NCBI GenBank assembly: GCA_022266195.1
Contig: WHVY01000004.1
Coordinates: 6,651,501-6,715,500 of the forward strand
Length of the DNA stretch: 64,000 nt
Source of the DNA: Tetranychus cinnabarinus
Taxonomy: Eukaryota; Arthropoda; Arachnida; Trombidiformes; Tetranychidae
Direction of reading: 5' to 3'
Part shown: one piece after another, positions 38,005 to 49,089 of the stretch
Layout of the letters: each line of letters begins with the position of its first letter
Position numbering within the stretch: the stretch's first letter is position 1
Program-made: the position numbers and the translations under genes
The notes under the pieces: model-generated
Told to the model about the DNA's origin: nothing
The model's input: only the letters and a program-made list of their open reading frames with translations
Databases searched by the model: none

Positions 38005-38548
38005 GCACCATTATTGTATGTACTGCAATAGGCGATCAAGAATATGACTATTACCATCATCAGGAGCTTCCCAAGCAATGGTTATATCACGACTTGCTAC
38101 TTCAACTGATCTTAAATTGCGCGGAGATCGAGGTGGACCTTGGACAATCAAATGGACTGTTTTCTCAGCTTTACCATAAGAGTTGCTGGCAGTACAAATA
38201 AATGTACCTGAATCTTCTACAAGAGGAGAATCTAGGGTTACATGGGATATTACTCTGTTTCCATTAACATCTTGATTAATTTGAAATCTTGATGATGATA
38301 AAAATGGATGATGTGAACTTGAAGGAATCAATTCTCGGCCAATTTTCATCCCATTGACACCATTGATACCAAGAATACCTGCTAATCGTCGACAACCCGT
38401 CGTCATAAACATAATCATCAGCTTCGGTGGAATCAATTATAGCCAGCGAACCATTCTCTGAAACATGGATATGAGGTCCACTGACGACACCAATTAACTC
38501 ATTTGAAGCTGAAGATTCCAATCAGCCTGGCAATTCATTAAAACCTTT
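38005..38548 (-). pseudogene. Broken Dscam-family Ig/FNIII fragment
   Basis: Dscam proteins are Ig/FNIII cell-surface receptors used in neural recognition and arthropod immunity. Minus-strand motifs in order: NCQAD (Ig cysteine region), ASNELIGVVSGPHIHVSENG then SLAIIDSTEADD (end of one Ig repeat), then SRFQINQDVNGNRVISHVTL, VEDSGTFICTASNSYGKAEK and TVHLIVQGPPRSPRNLRSVE (next Ig into FNIII), ending AWEAPDDGNSHIL. These pieces lie in at least three different frames. The stretch that should carry the C-terminal Ig cysteine of the first domain is missing, and no start, splice framework or neighbouring exons are present. It is most likely a dead partial duplicate; an assembly error is less likely. 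Confidence 0.8.
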
Positions 38549-38699
38549 GAACCTCGTATAGTTGAATATCTTTCTTGAATATATTATCTTATGTTTTAAT
38601 ATCCATTTAGCAGCAGCTAAATACAAAGAAAATAAAAAACGAATGAAAAATGATGACATAAATTAACACCTCGGCTAAAGCTCAACACATTTTGGGCGT

Positions 38700-38830
38700 T
38701 ATTCAACCAAGCAGAGCCCCTGATCATGACTGATCTTCAGAAACTATTATATGTAACGGAACTCTGGCCTTTTCATTTCGCGGCTAAAATTTGTTGATAT
38801 TCAATTCCCAATACTTTAATTTACTATATT
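38700..38830 (+). repeat. Degenerate dispersed repeat, member 3
   Basis: Shares CTGATCTTCAG, CTTTTCATTTCGCGGCTAAAA and TTGATATTCAATTCCCAATA with the 23.2-kb member. Confidence 0.5.
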
Positions 38831-38934
38831 TTACAATTTAAAATGTGTCAAAGGTAAAATTATACGCTCCTTGAATAATCTTTGAAAGACGCGCTAATTG
38901 TTAATTGGGTAGTTTTCCCTCGCTTTTTGTTGTC

Positions 38935-39959
38935 ATGGATTTTTTTGGTAATGAAACAGTTAATTAGTGTGATATTTTCAAGGTTTAACTTCTTAATTTA
39001 TGATTATTAATTAGACTTTAATGGCACTGGTCAACTCAGGTAAGTTTTGCGTTTATTTATTTGTTTTTCTTAAAGTAGACTTTTCAGTTTTTCTAAAACA
39101 TATTTATGTTGCCATTTATCTTTTTTTTCAGGGCCGCTTTTCAGTTGAACCATTTAAAAGCTAACTTCTGGTTAAATATTGGAGACTATTGAGATGTGAC
39201 ACTTGCACCCTGGGCTAAATCACCTTCTTAATGACTGATTGTTAAAAATTAAGGAACAAAGCTATGTTGGTTCAGAGTCATTTTGAGAATATTTTTCAAG
39301 TAAAAGCAAACAAGAGTTATTAATCCTCTTTTTTAAGTGAAGAAGGGCCGAAAGGTTTTCAACAAAAAGTGGAAAATAGGAAACAATATTTCACAAATTT
39401 TGACTAGAGATCATTAATATTGGAATAATTTGATAGCTTAAAAATTGAATGGTCAAACCAAAGCAAACCAAATAGAATCATTTCTCACTCAAGATATTCA
39501 TATGACCTTTTTCCCAACTAATTCAACCGATTTTAGTCTTTTGATTTTTGATTTTTAACACGATGAGAGTAAAAAAATTCAGATTCTAATCCTTTTTATC
39601 TTTAAAATCCTTTCAGAGTCAATCGTATTCGCGTTATTAACGGAATGGCTTTTCATAGGTGAGTTGAGTATTGATTATCCTCTAGGCTCTATTTTAAATG
39701 AAACATTGTCCAGACTATTGCTAGCATTGCAACTATAACTGATTGATTTGTTTAAGTTTATCAAAATGTTGCCTTCAGTAGAATTGAAATTGTTTTTGCT
39801 TTTATTCAGAACAAACTTCATCTCTTTTCTATCGCTAGAAAAATGGAAACTGAAAAAGACATGAAATTGGCAGACAAAGCGGTCAACTTGAATTCATCAT
39901 TCAATAATAGCTACATTGAGCAAAGTAATTTAATAGTAAAAGAAAGTTTTTATTCCTAA
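38935..39959 (+). CDS. Candidate four-exon small gene, 86 aa (hypothetical)
   Basis: Unrecognised. Exons 38935-38947, 39015-39039, 39617-39658 and 39779-39959 join in frame from ATG to TAA (261 nt). Donors: GTAATG, GTAAGT, GTGAGT. Acceptors: TTAATTAG, ATCCTTTCAG, TTGCCTTCAG. The 42-nt third exon is phase-symmetric. The product begins MDFFDFNGTGQL, continues RVNRIRVINGMAFH, and ends in a 59-codon open terminal exon containing KMETEKDMKLADKAVNLNSS. It has no signal peptide or known domain. An alternative acceptor at 39131 (eight T then CAG) would give a shorter end. The terminal exon has no ATG-initiated frame, so simple ORF finding misses it. Consistent phases across three introns favour a real gene, but I chose the sites by eye in AT-rich DNA, so chance is possible. 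Confidence 0.3.
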
Positions 39960-42900
39960 TTTTATCCTTCTTTCCGTGTGATATTAGCAATAATATATAA
40001 CAAAAAGCTTTTCCCAAAACCAAAAGATACACAATTTGATGAAAGTGAGAAAGTAATACAATGTAAAGCCATCAACAGCCTAAAAACTAGAAATTAAAAG
40101 AAGTCATAAGAAATATGAATGAATGAATATCAATTTTAACCCATTGATCAAATAATAACAACAGTAATATTAACGAGTTACTTTTTTCTTCTCTCCCTCT
40201 TTTATTTTTCTCTTTCAGACTCCATCATCAAATGTTGAGAGCCATCATATTAATACATATATATGAATGTTTTAATATATGAAAAATGGAAAGGAGGTAA
40301 CCTGGATAAAGGACCGAGTTCCAATGACCAAGAGAGAGATGATCAAGATAAAAGGATGAATCCAATGGAAGAGAGAGAAAAAAGAAAATGTTGGCCAGTA
40401 AAATGATGAAAATACATATTGAAAAAAGCATATCGATGACAGGAAAGGGAATGAAAAAAAATGGAGAGAACCACATAAATGTGTATAAGTATATGCGTAT
40501 GGAAAGGATATAATGGCGGAGAAGACGAAGAAGAGACTTATAAATACTATTATCATTACCATTATCATCTTTATCATCAACTATTATTGTTATTATTATA
40601 ACAATTATTATCATTATAAATCAACAATGAAAGATAAAGCTTTATAACAAGAAAATCAACAAGAAAGAAAGAGTAAAGTCACCAAGAAATATGAAACGCT
40701 GCAAAGAATATGCAAATCATAAATTTCATCAACCAATATTAATAGACAATATGTTGACCCATTTTTTGCGGTTAAAATTGTGATGGAAAATGAAATGGTC
40801 AATGTCATGTTCACTTTATTTATCCCCTTTCTTTATATGGACCATCATCAAGAGCAACTTTCCACCCACAATGGACCAACCAACAAGGAGAGAGAAATAA
40901 CGACTTTACCTATTTGATTGTTTGGAGATGAAAAACAAGTGACCAAGTGAAATGTTAAAGTTAATGGTTAGGAGCAGACAAACAAAAAGATGAACCAGAA
41001 AGCAAAACAAAGTTGTAATATATTGGGAAAAAAACTGTTCGTTGGCTCTCACCGGAATCTAATCAAAGTGGGAGATGCGATAATTGGACATCAATGAATC
41101 AGGTTGAGGTTCAAATGGAAAAACAAGAATCTTTTCTTAATGAGAAAGTATTGAAGCATCTCCTGGACAACTAGATGTTAATAAGAAGATATGATGATGA
41201 TGGTGGTGATAACAAAAATGATGATCTAGTGGTAAAAATAGAATAAAAGGAGTGAAAAGAAGAAGAAAGCTCAAGCTAAAAATTATTCCACTTTTTTACC
41301 ACTATTATCATTATTATTGGTATCATTATTGTTGAACAATATCATCTTGATTAAACGATAATAATAATAATGATGATGAGGAAGATAAAAAAAGACATGC
41401 TTCAACTGTAAGGAAGAGAGAGAGGTAACACAGAGCATTGAGTTAGCCAAAAAAAAGTGAAAGGTTTATCACAATGTTTAGTAAATGAATAAACAAAAAT
41501 ATGATAAAAGAGAGGCAACAATATCAGGAAATAATATGCAATCAAATGCTCTGGAAACATCAAAATATTCCGCTAAGTGAACTTCAATATTATTATTATT
41601 ATTATCATAAATATTAAGATGAAATCCCTGTTATTTTCCATTCCTTTCTCACTCCCAATGCCCCTCTTTACTTCATCATCAACAACATCATCATGATAAA
41701 ATAATGCCCAAGAGGACGAACCCTTTTTTCATCTTCAACATCTTCTAACTCGTTTATGCTTTTTATTCCTACTCTTTTTTGTGCTCTGCTTCATGTTCAT
41801 CTTGTTGATGCATATGTCATTAGAAACCTGGCCAAAAAAAAGTAGAGAAAGAAGTAGAAGGGGAGTAAAAACTGACCATTGGTCAATACAGTGATTGGAG
41901 AAAGGGGTTAAATCTCGAGGTTACATGTAGAAAGTCTTAAGGCCATCTGCTTTGCCTCTTTTTTTCTCTCTTCTCTTTCCCTTTTTACTTTCTTTTTTGC
42001 TTCTTCTCTTTAACTCTTTTTACTCTTCTCTCATTATCATCTTCTTGTTCACTGCTTTTTTGCTCCTTTTTGCATACATTTTGTGTACATTTTTTGTCCA
42101 TTTGCTGTGTGTGTTATTATTGTGAAACACACATTTTACTTACACCAAACTGATTACTGTTATAGAAGCGTTATTTTGATGTTCTCGCTGTTTTTCAGTT
42201 GTTTATTGTTGACAGAGAAATGGTTCCTTTCTCTTCTCGTCTGTTAGTTGATTGTATTTTACACTTTTGTCAATGTTTGGTGTCAATTGTTGGTTTTTAA
42301 TTTGAACAATTGGTTGGTCGCCAATTATTATTTGAGTTAACATGAGTTGATGAGATCTAATAACAAGCTTTGATAATAATAATTATAAGGCAAGAAACAA
42401 TGAACAAGCAAAGAATAAAGGGTTAAAGAGGAAAGTGTTGAGGAAAAGCAAAAAAGAGAAGACAAATTAACAAAAAGTCCTCAAAATGATTATTATTTGC
42501 TTCTTGTAGTATTTGTTTAACTTTGACAAAAGTGTTTATTAAATTATTAATTATATATATCTATATGTATTTATCTATATAAATGCTTACTTTTTGGTCA
42601 TATTTACTTCACATAGTTATCAACTTACTGTTTTATTGTTAACTGATGTTGACTTTACCAGTTAACTGGTTATGATGAGAAAATGATCAACACAATTGTT
42701 GATTAAATAAGGCAAAAATATTTGTATCAACTTGTTTTCTCATTACTTTTGTTCATCATTTTCAAAGTTCAATTATCTCTATCATCATCATTTTCATCAA
42801 CATCAACATCTTTTTAACCAAATACAACTAATGCTTTTGTCTTCTCCTTTTCTCCAGGTTCAAGTTAATTTGATTAAGGAGGCTAAATGAAAACGCAAAA

Positions 42901-43483
42901 CAATTTACACCAAGAGAGAGAGAGAGGAAAAAAAGGCTGAACATGACCAGATTCAAGCAACTGTAATTTTATCCAAACCAAGAGAGATTTGATCATCCAA
43001 CACCACCAACAATACCAAGTCAAGTTGTGACTGTCAAGATCGCCAAGCCAAGTGACAATCCTTTATGGATAACCTCTTGAAATTTGCCTTAAACTTTACA
43101 CTTTGATTGATTTGAAACAGTTTCATTTGTTTCTTGAAACAATTGTTAATTTTTTGATACCTTTACTGGTAACTAAACCTGAGACAACCTCAAAAGTCAT
43201 CAGTAAGAGGTTTAACCAATATATACATATTGTATTTATGCATAATACAAGGGTAAAGTTTAAGGCAAGTTGAGAAAGGCAAGAAGCTTGAATGTAAACT
43301 GTATCCATCAAGTTGAGTGACGTAGGGGCTAAAAGGTCACCGTAAAATGAGTGTATATCAACATGGTTAACAATGTGATAAATGATGGATGAATCTTTAC
43401 CGTATATTATAGCTATTATTTTCATCTTGATCGCTCTTCCTACCATTTTTTAAACATCTAAACAAGTATTGTATTAATATACA

Positions 43484-43498
43484 AACACACACACACAC
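43484..43498 (+). repeat. (CA)n microsatellite
   Basis: Short pure CA run. Confidence 0.75.
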
Positions 43499-45499
43499 TT
43501 AGAGCACAAAAAAGCAAGATATTCAATCAAAATCAATGTTAAACTGTTGATTACTTTTTTATGTCAAGTGATTACCATCACTATTACCATCATTATTATG
43601 TTGATCATTATTTTCATCATTATTACTGTTTATTACAAACAGATTCGTAACAATATGTAAAGCAATACAGAGCGAGAGCACCAAAAGGGTGAAAAAAATG
43701 ATGATATAAATTGTAACTAAAACTTGTCTTGAAAATGTAATAACAATGTTAATGTTTATCATATGTTAATCAATTTTCATCGTTTCCACATGTCAAGAGG
43801 TAAACGTAAAGTGATACAATTGAAGTCACATGAAATGTAACCAAAAAGGACGCAAAATCAATGTTAACAGATGAAGAGTATTAATTTTAATTAACTCAAA
43901 TTACCCTACACAATGTTAATGAAAAGGTTGCCCAAAATGTCCCAGTAATGTACAATATTGTCATCTAATGGTTTCAATACATGAACAATGATTAACTTGA
44001 AGGCAAAAAAACTGTTGAATTTATTGGAGCAACTGTTAACTTGAATCAGTTGAAAATGAATGTCAAAAAAAGAGTAAAAGGCAACTTTTCAAATGTACAA
44101 TGATGACCACAGATTCAATGTATTACATTGATTTATGGTGAGAAACAAACACACACACAAATATACATTCAATAATATTAATGATAATAACAATGATAAT
44201 GATAATAGTAATGATAATAATCTATAAATATAAATAGATATAAATGCAAACATTGATTTTTGCTGCTATTACATTTTAACTTTCCATTTCCTTTGGTCAG
44301 TTGAAGCTACAGACAAAAATTACTCCCTCACAATTTGATGAATCAAGTATTATAAATATTGAAATTTAGGCAGCAAAAAAAGGCCCAAAAAAGGCAAAGA
44401 AAAAACTGTTTAACTGAACGGACAATTTAAGCCAAACAACGAGAATGGAATAAGCCAAATAACAGGCCAAAACTGACCCAAGGACAAGGTCAATGGAAGG
44501 GAAGAAAACGTATTTTTTCGGGAAACGTTTTTGCTTTCCAACTATTTGAATGAGAAACAGACTGAATTAAATAAACAGTAAGATTCCATGTCAATAAATA
44601 AATCATTGGTCAGGATAATGCTAAACGATTATAATAATGATAATAAAGTTGATGATAATGATGATAATATGGATGGTAATATTGATAGGAAATAATTCAT
44701 GGAACAAAAAAGTTGAAAGAACAGCAAATGACCAATTTAAAGATTTCAACTGGCCAGTGAAGTTGATGACAAGCTTGCGTTTTTTGGTGTTACATTCATC
44801 TTTGGTACAAATTTTGATCTCTCACTTTTTATCACTCCCAGCGTTTAATGATTACAATGGTTAATCATCATAATAATGATAATCTTTGTAATAACTGGGC
44901 ACACACTTTGAACCTTTGCACATTATGTATTGATACGTAAAGAGACCCTGTCAATGGACATTTATGATGAGTATGATTTTTGGGATGATTGTGATTCTTT
45001 TTTACTTGCAGTCTCTCGCCTTGACTTGGACAATGAAAGGTCTGTAAAGAGGTGTGTAAAGACGACCTTTTAACCACCTTTATAATCACATAATTTATAA
45101 TAATGAAATACATGGATAAGGAAAGTGACCAGTTGAAGGTGAAAAGGAAATCAATTTTTCTCTTCCGCCTTTTTTACTTTTATTTACAGTTATACAACAA
45201 GAGGTTTTTTTCAAGAAAATTTTTTGCCTTTTTTTGCTCCTTGTTTATGCGTCTACTTTGGTCAGCGCTTTTGCTTCCTCTTCTTTATCGGGACTCACTT
45301 TGTTCACTTTTCCTGGTGTGATTGACGCGTGGATGAAGTTACACTGGTTATAGTCAGAGCGGTCAACACGAGATTAAGTGACATCTAATTATGTCTTTAT
45401 CAATTGATCGAGCTGGTCAAATTTAATCAAATCTCTTCCAAATGCTTTCAGCTTTTTTATCGTTTAACCTCCTACGATTGTCACTTTTTTTGCTTTTCC

Positions 45500-45519
45500 T
45501 TGTTGTTGTTGTTGTTGTT
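45500..45519 (+). repeat. (GTT)n microsatellite
   Basis: Six GTT units. Confidence 0.75.
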
Positions 45520-46189
45520 ATTTACTGGACTTTCATTGCTCGCTTTATATTGACCGGTCATTGTGTTGTTATTAATTTCACACCTTAAATGAGCACAATT
45601 ACTTGGAGGGTGGATAAGGTATCAAGAAAGGTCACAATTGAAATGAAGAAGGAAAAGGAGGATGAATATCAATATGATGCGATTTTATGTGAGGGATGAA
45701 GGAAGAAGGAGGAAAGTTGGACGTAACTGAAATTTCAGATGAAATTTAAATCCAATGTTCTTGTCTATAAATGACCAAAAGCGAAGTTAAGTCTTCAATT
45801 TTCTCGTCTTTTACCGTTTTCATCTTTTGTTTGGCAGAGCAATTTGTAACAACTTTATTAAGAGTTCATTTAATCATCTTAATTAACTTTTCCGATTTTG
45901 TGTTTTAGCGAATCACTGGTCAATCGGCCAAAGAACATTTAATAATTTTCTTAAAAGGCATCGATGTAAAGCTTGGTGCAAAAGTATTCGATTTAATTAT
46001 GAATCACGATGATTTGACTCTATTTTTGAGGGTTTTGTAATTACAAATTTATAATTCACTTCAACGCGTTAATTTGGATAGAAATTTGTAAATAAAGATT
46101 TCTTCATTAACCAATTGTTCATCAAATCTTAGTTGATTAACATGGAAAATAGTCATGAGTGTAGTTTAATGTGCTTTCCCGAGCTTAAT

Positions 46190-46330
46190 ATTGTGACAAA
46201 TGAAAACAAAATACATATTGAGATTGGATCTGATTGATTCTCAGGAAATAAGCTATAAATTGAAATTATAACCATTGAGCGATCTTTTCATTTCATAAAT
46301 TTGTTTATATTTGATTACCGATAATTTTGT
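46190..46330 (+). repeat. Degenerate dispersed repeat, member 4
   Basis: Shares TGAGATTGGATCTGATTGAT, TCTCAGGAAATAAGCTAT and GCGATCTTTTCATTTC with the 23.2-kb member. Confidence 0.5.
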
Positions 46331-49089
46331 ATCAACCTTATTTTTTGATCAAATCAATCAGTTTTAAAGGAAATACACCAAAATCATTCATTGCAATCGT
46401 ATTGCTTGAGTTAATTTTGATGATCGAAAATGTCAGTTTTCGACTCAATCTCAATGAACTTTTGATAATCTGTAAAAAACTCGCCTTCAAATGGATTTCC
46501 AAAATCAATTTCTTTTTTGGAATTCACAATTTTTTAATTTTCTCTTCGATTTCATCGCACAAGTCAATTTTCATTACACCAAAAACAATAATATTTCTGA
46601 CTAAATTTCCTTTTCACGCAATATTTGAAAGGTTTAGTACCAACTGACCAATTTAACTTCAAGACTTGGAGATGAACTTTGATGGATCTTCAAATGATTA
46701 ATTCAAAGACTAATTTAATCGCTGGTACATCGATTGTGCTATTTTATGTTCACTGCTAAGACGAATGTATGAGCACATTATGACTCAATATTCAAGTTGA
46801 AAAGCCAGAGTTTCTGTAATAAGCACTTCATCATGATCTTATAAGATCGAGTTGATGGTCAAGAAAAGTATCATTTTCATGTTTGGAGTTAAGAAGCAAA
46901 CAATTGAGAATTTTGTCGATTTCCTCAAATTTTGGCAGATTTTCGCGTTTCTTGTCCTTTTGCTTTCAAAGAATCAGATTTTTAACCTTTGAATTGTGAT
47001 CAATGTTGGAATGTTGATTTACATTTGATTAAATGTTAAAAAATTGTAAATAGCAAGCAAGATGTTAACCGTTAATATTGTTGAGAATGTAAAATGTAAG
47101 CAAAAGACAAGCAGAGAAGCAAAAAAATGGAGAGTTGAAGTGAAAATAATTTCAATTAAAAAGCGGATAAAAATAGACTTTAATGTTAACAATGTTAAAC
47201 AAACTAAAACAGTTTAGCCAAGCTCATTTTGTTGAGCTGATTTCAAATTTTTGCCTTCACTTTTTCATATAATTTTGCAAACTTGACTTTGGCTTGAGCT
47301 TAAAAAACTAAACGCCACAAAATGAAGGCAAAAATTTCATTTTCATCAAATCTATTTCAACTCTCCATTCATTAGCTAATTAATCAACAACTATTTACTT
47401 TTCGATTGGCTTTATCAATTGAATGAAATGGTTAACATCAATTCAATAGATTGGAAACAATTAAAATAAATAATAAACCAATTACTGACTAAAAACGGTC
47501 AACTTCAATAAATTGGTCTTTTCATTTTGTTTCATTTAATTGAACAGAAAATGAAGAGATCATCAAGTTTAATGAATAAATGGGACAAAAAAAGGCTTTA
47601 TTGATGCCAATCAGTGTTTAATAATGATCATCAATTGAATTGATATAAACCGGATCTAATATGGATATGCTTTACCCTTTGGATACATTCAATTAATTGG
47701 AATGAAAAAGCAAAATGAAAATGATATTTCCTGTTTCATTGTATCTTTACAACTATAATCACTGGCGATTCATTTTGTCGAGCATTCAATGAGTCAATAA
47801 TTTAGCTTTAATTACAACAATTTATAAGAAATGCCTTTGAATTTCAAGTTCAAGATGAACAGAAGCAAAAATAATGATTTTTTACTGAAAATGAACAAAA
47901 TTTTATGGTAAAAGCCTTTGATAGCGCCATCTAGTGTTTCGTTGTTTTACTGTTTGGTAAATTGGGTTTCAGTTTTGACTCGATTTTTGACTTACCTGAA
48001 TAAATGAAGTTTAAATGCTGATAATTTATTGTTTTTTGTTTTTTTTGTATTTATAATAAGTGTAATATCAATTTTGTATTTAAATTAAATTTACAAATAA
48101 ATGAGTTTGCAAGGTTGATTTGGTTTTAAGGGGGAAAGAGAGCGAAAGAGATAGAGAGTGAAAGATTCATTTGTTGGTCACTGGCATGACTGGAAGGGGT
48201 TAAGAGTGGAGAATGATTCATTCATTTGGAAGCATTACCACTGCCTCTATTAAGTATTTGCATCAAAGAGGGTAGGAGAGGTTCACTGCAAAGAGAATAG
48301 AGAAAGAAACAAAAGAAAGAGAACATCACCAGCAATTAGATTTAATCTTGTAAATTGATTCTAAAAGGTAGCAAATTATTGGAAGGAGTAAATCAAGTAA
48401 ATAATAATGATAAAGGTTACTATGACCGGCTAATGGGTTAGAGAAGCGAAGAAAACGAGCGACCAATTTTTCTTTTCGCAATACAACAACGCAAATAGAG
48501 CCGTTAATAGTTTGGAAAGAAAATTAATGCAAGTTTTCTTGGAGGATAATTTTAAAGAGATAGAGGAAATTTATTTTTCATGGTAAATATAAATTTTGCA
48601 TCTCGAAAAATGTAGCTTAATGAATCATATCCAAAATGAGATTAAATAATTTTGGGTTTTAATAAACAGACAAAATGATCGTTGTACATGTGGCAAAAGC
48701 TGCCTATTATTATTCTCAATTTTTTAGCATTTAATAAGATGATCCGATTGTTAATTTAGTGATTATCAAGATAGAACGAAAGAAACAATGAAGATGATCA
48801 CGGTAAGGGAAGATTTGATATTATTTTATGGAAAGGTAGTGAAAGTAAATTTTCAATTATACATTGAGTGAGGAGATTTTTCCTTCTTAACTAAATTTGG
48901 AAGTGTTTTTTTGTCTTGGTGTTGGTATTGTTTAATATTGATATTTGGTTCATGTTAAAAATTTTCAGGTTGGATGAACATGAAAAAAAGGAAGGAGGAA
49001 GAAGGAAAAAAGCTGGAACTCAGGGCAAAAAATTGATGAAGGACTTTATAATATCATTATGATGAATTTATGGATGTTGCGTCTTCCTA

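Larger units (their letters stand above)
39960..49089. other. Non-genic AT-rich region
   Basis: No recognisable gene. It holds ATT/ATG-rich simple sequence (40530-40620, 41280-41400, 44160-44240), a CA run at 43484-43498, a (GTT)n run at 45500-45519 and a dispersed-repeat member near 46190-46330. Open frames of 60-128 codons are simple-sequence or low-complexity translations. The last part (48100-49080) may hold the Ars2 3' flank. Confidence 0.5.

Noticed and set aside
40228..40614. 128- and 102-codon minus-strand frames
   Set aside because: Repetitive ATT/ATC-rich DNA giving I/F/L-rich translations, overlapping in two frames; no family resemblance.
43123..43762. Two minus-strand frames (107 and 67 codons)
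   Set aside because: Low-complexity composition, no motifs, no supporting splice sites.
46327..46647. 106-codon plus-strand frame
   Set aside because: Hydrophobic, I/F/K-rich, begins from a non-ATG codon, no splice or homology support; such lengths are expected in 30 kb of AT-rich DNA.
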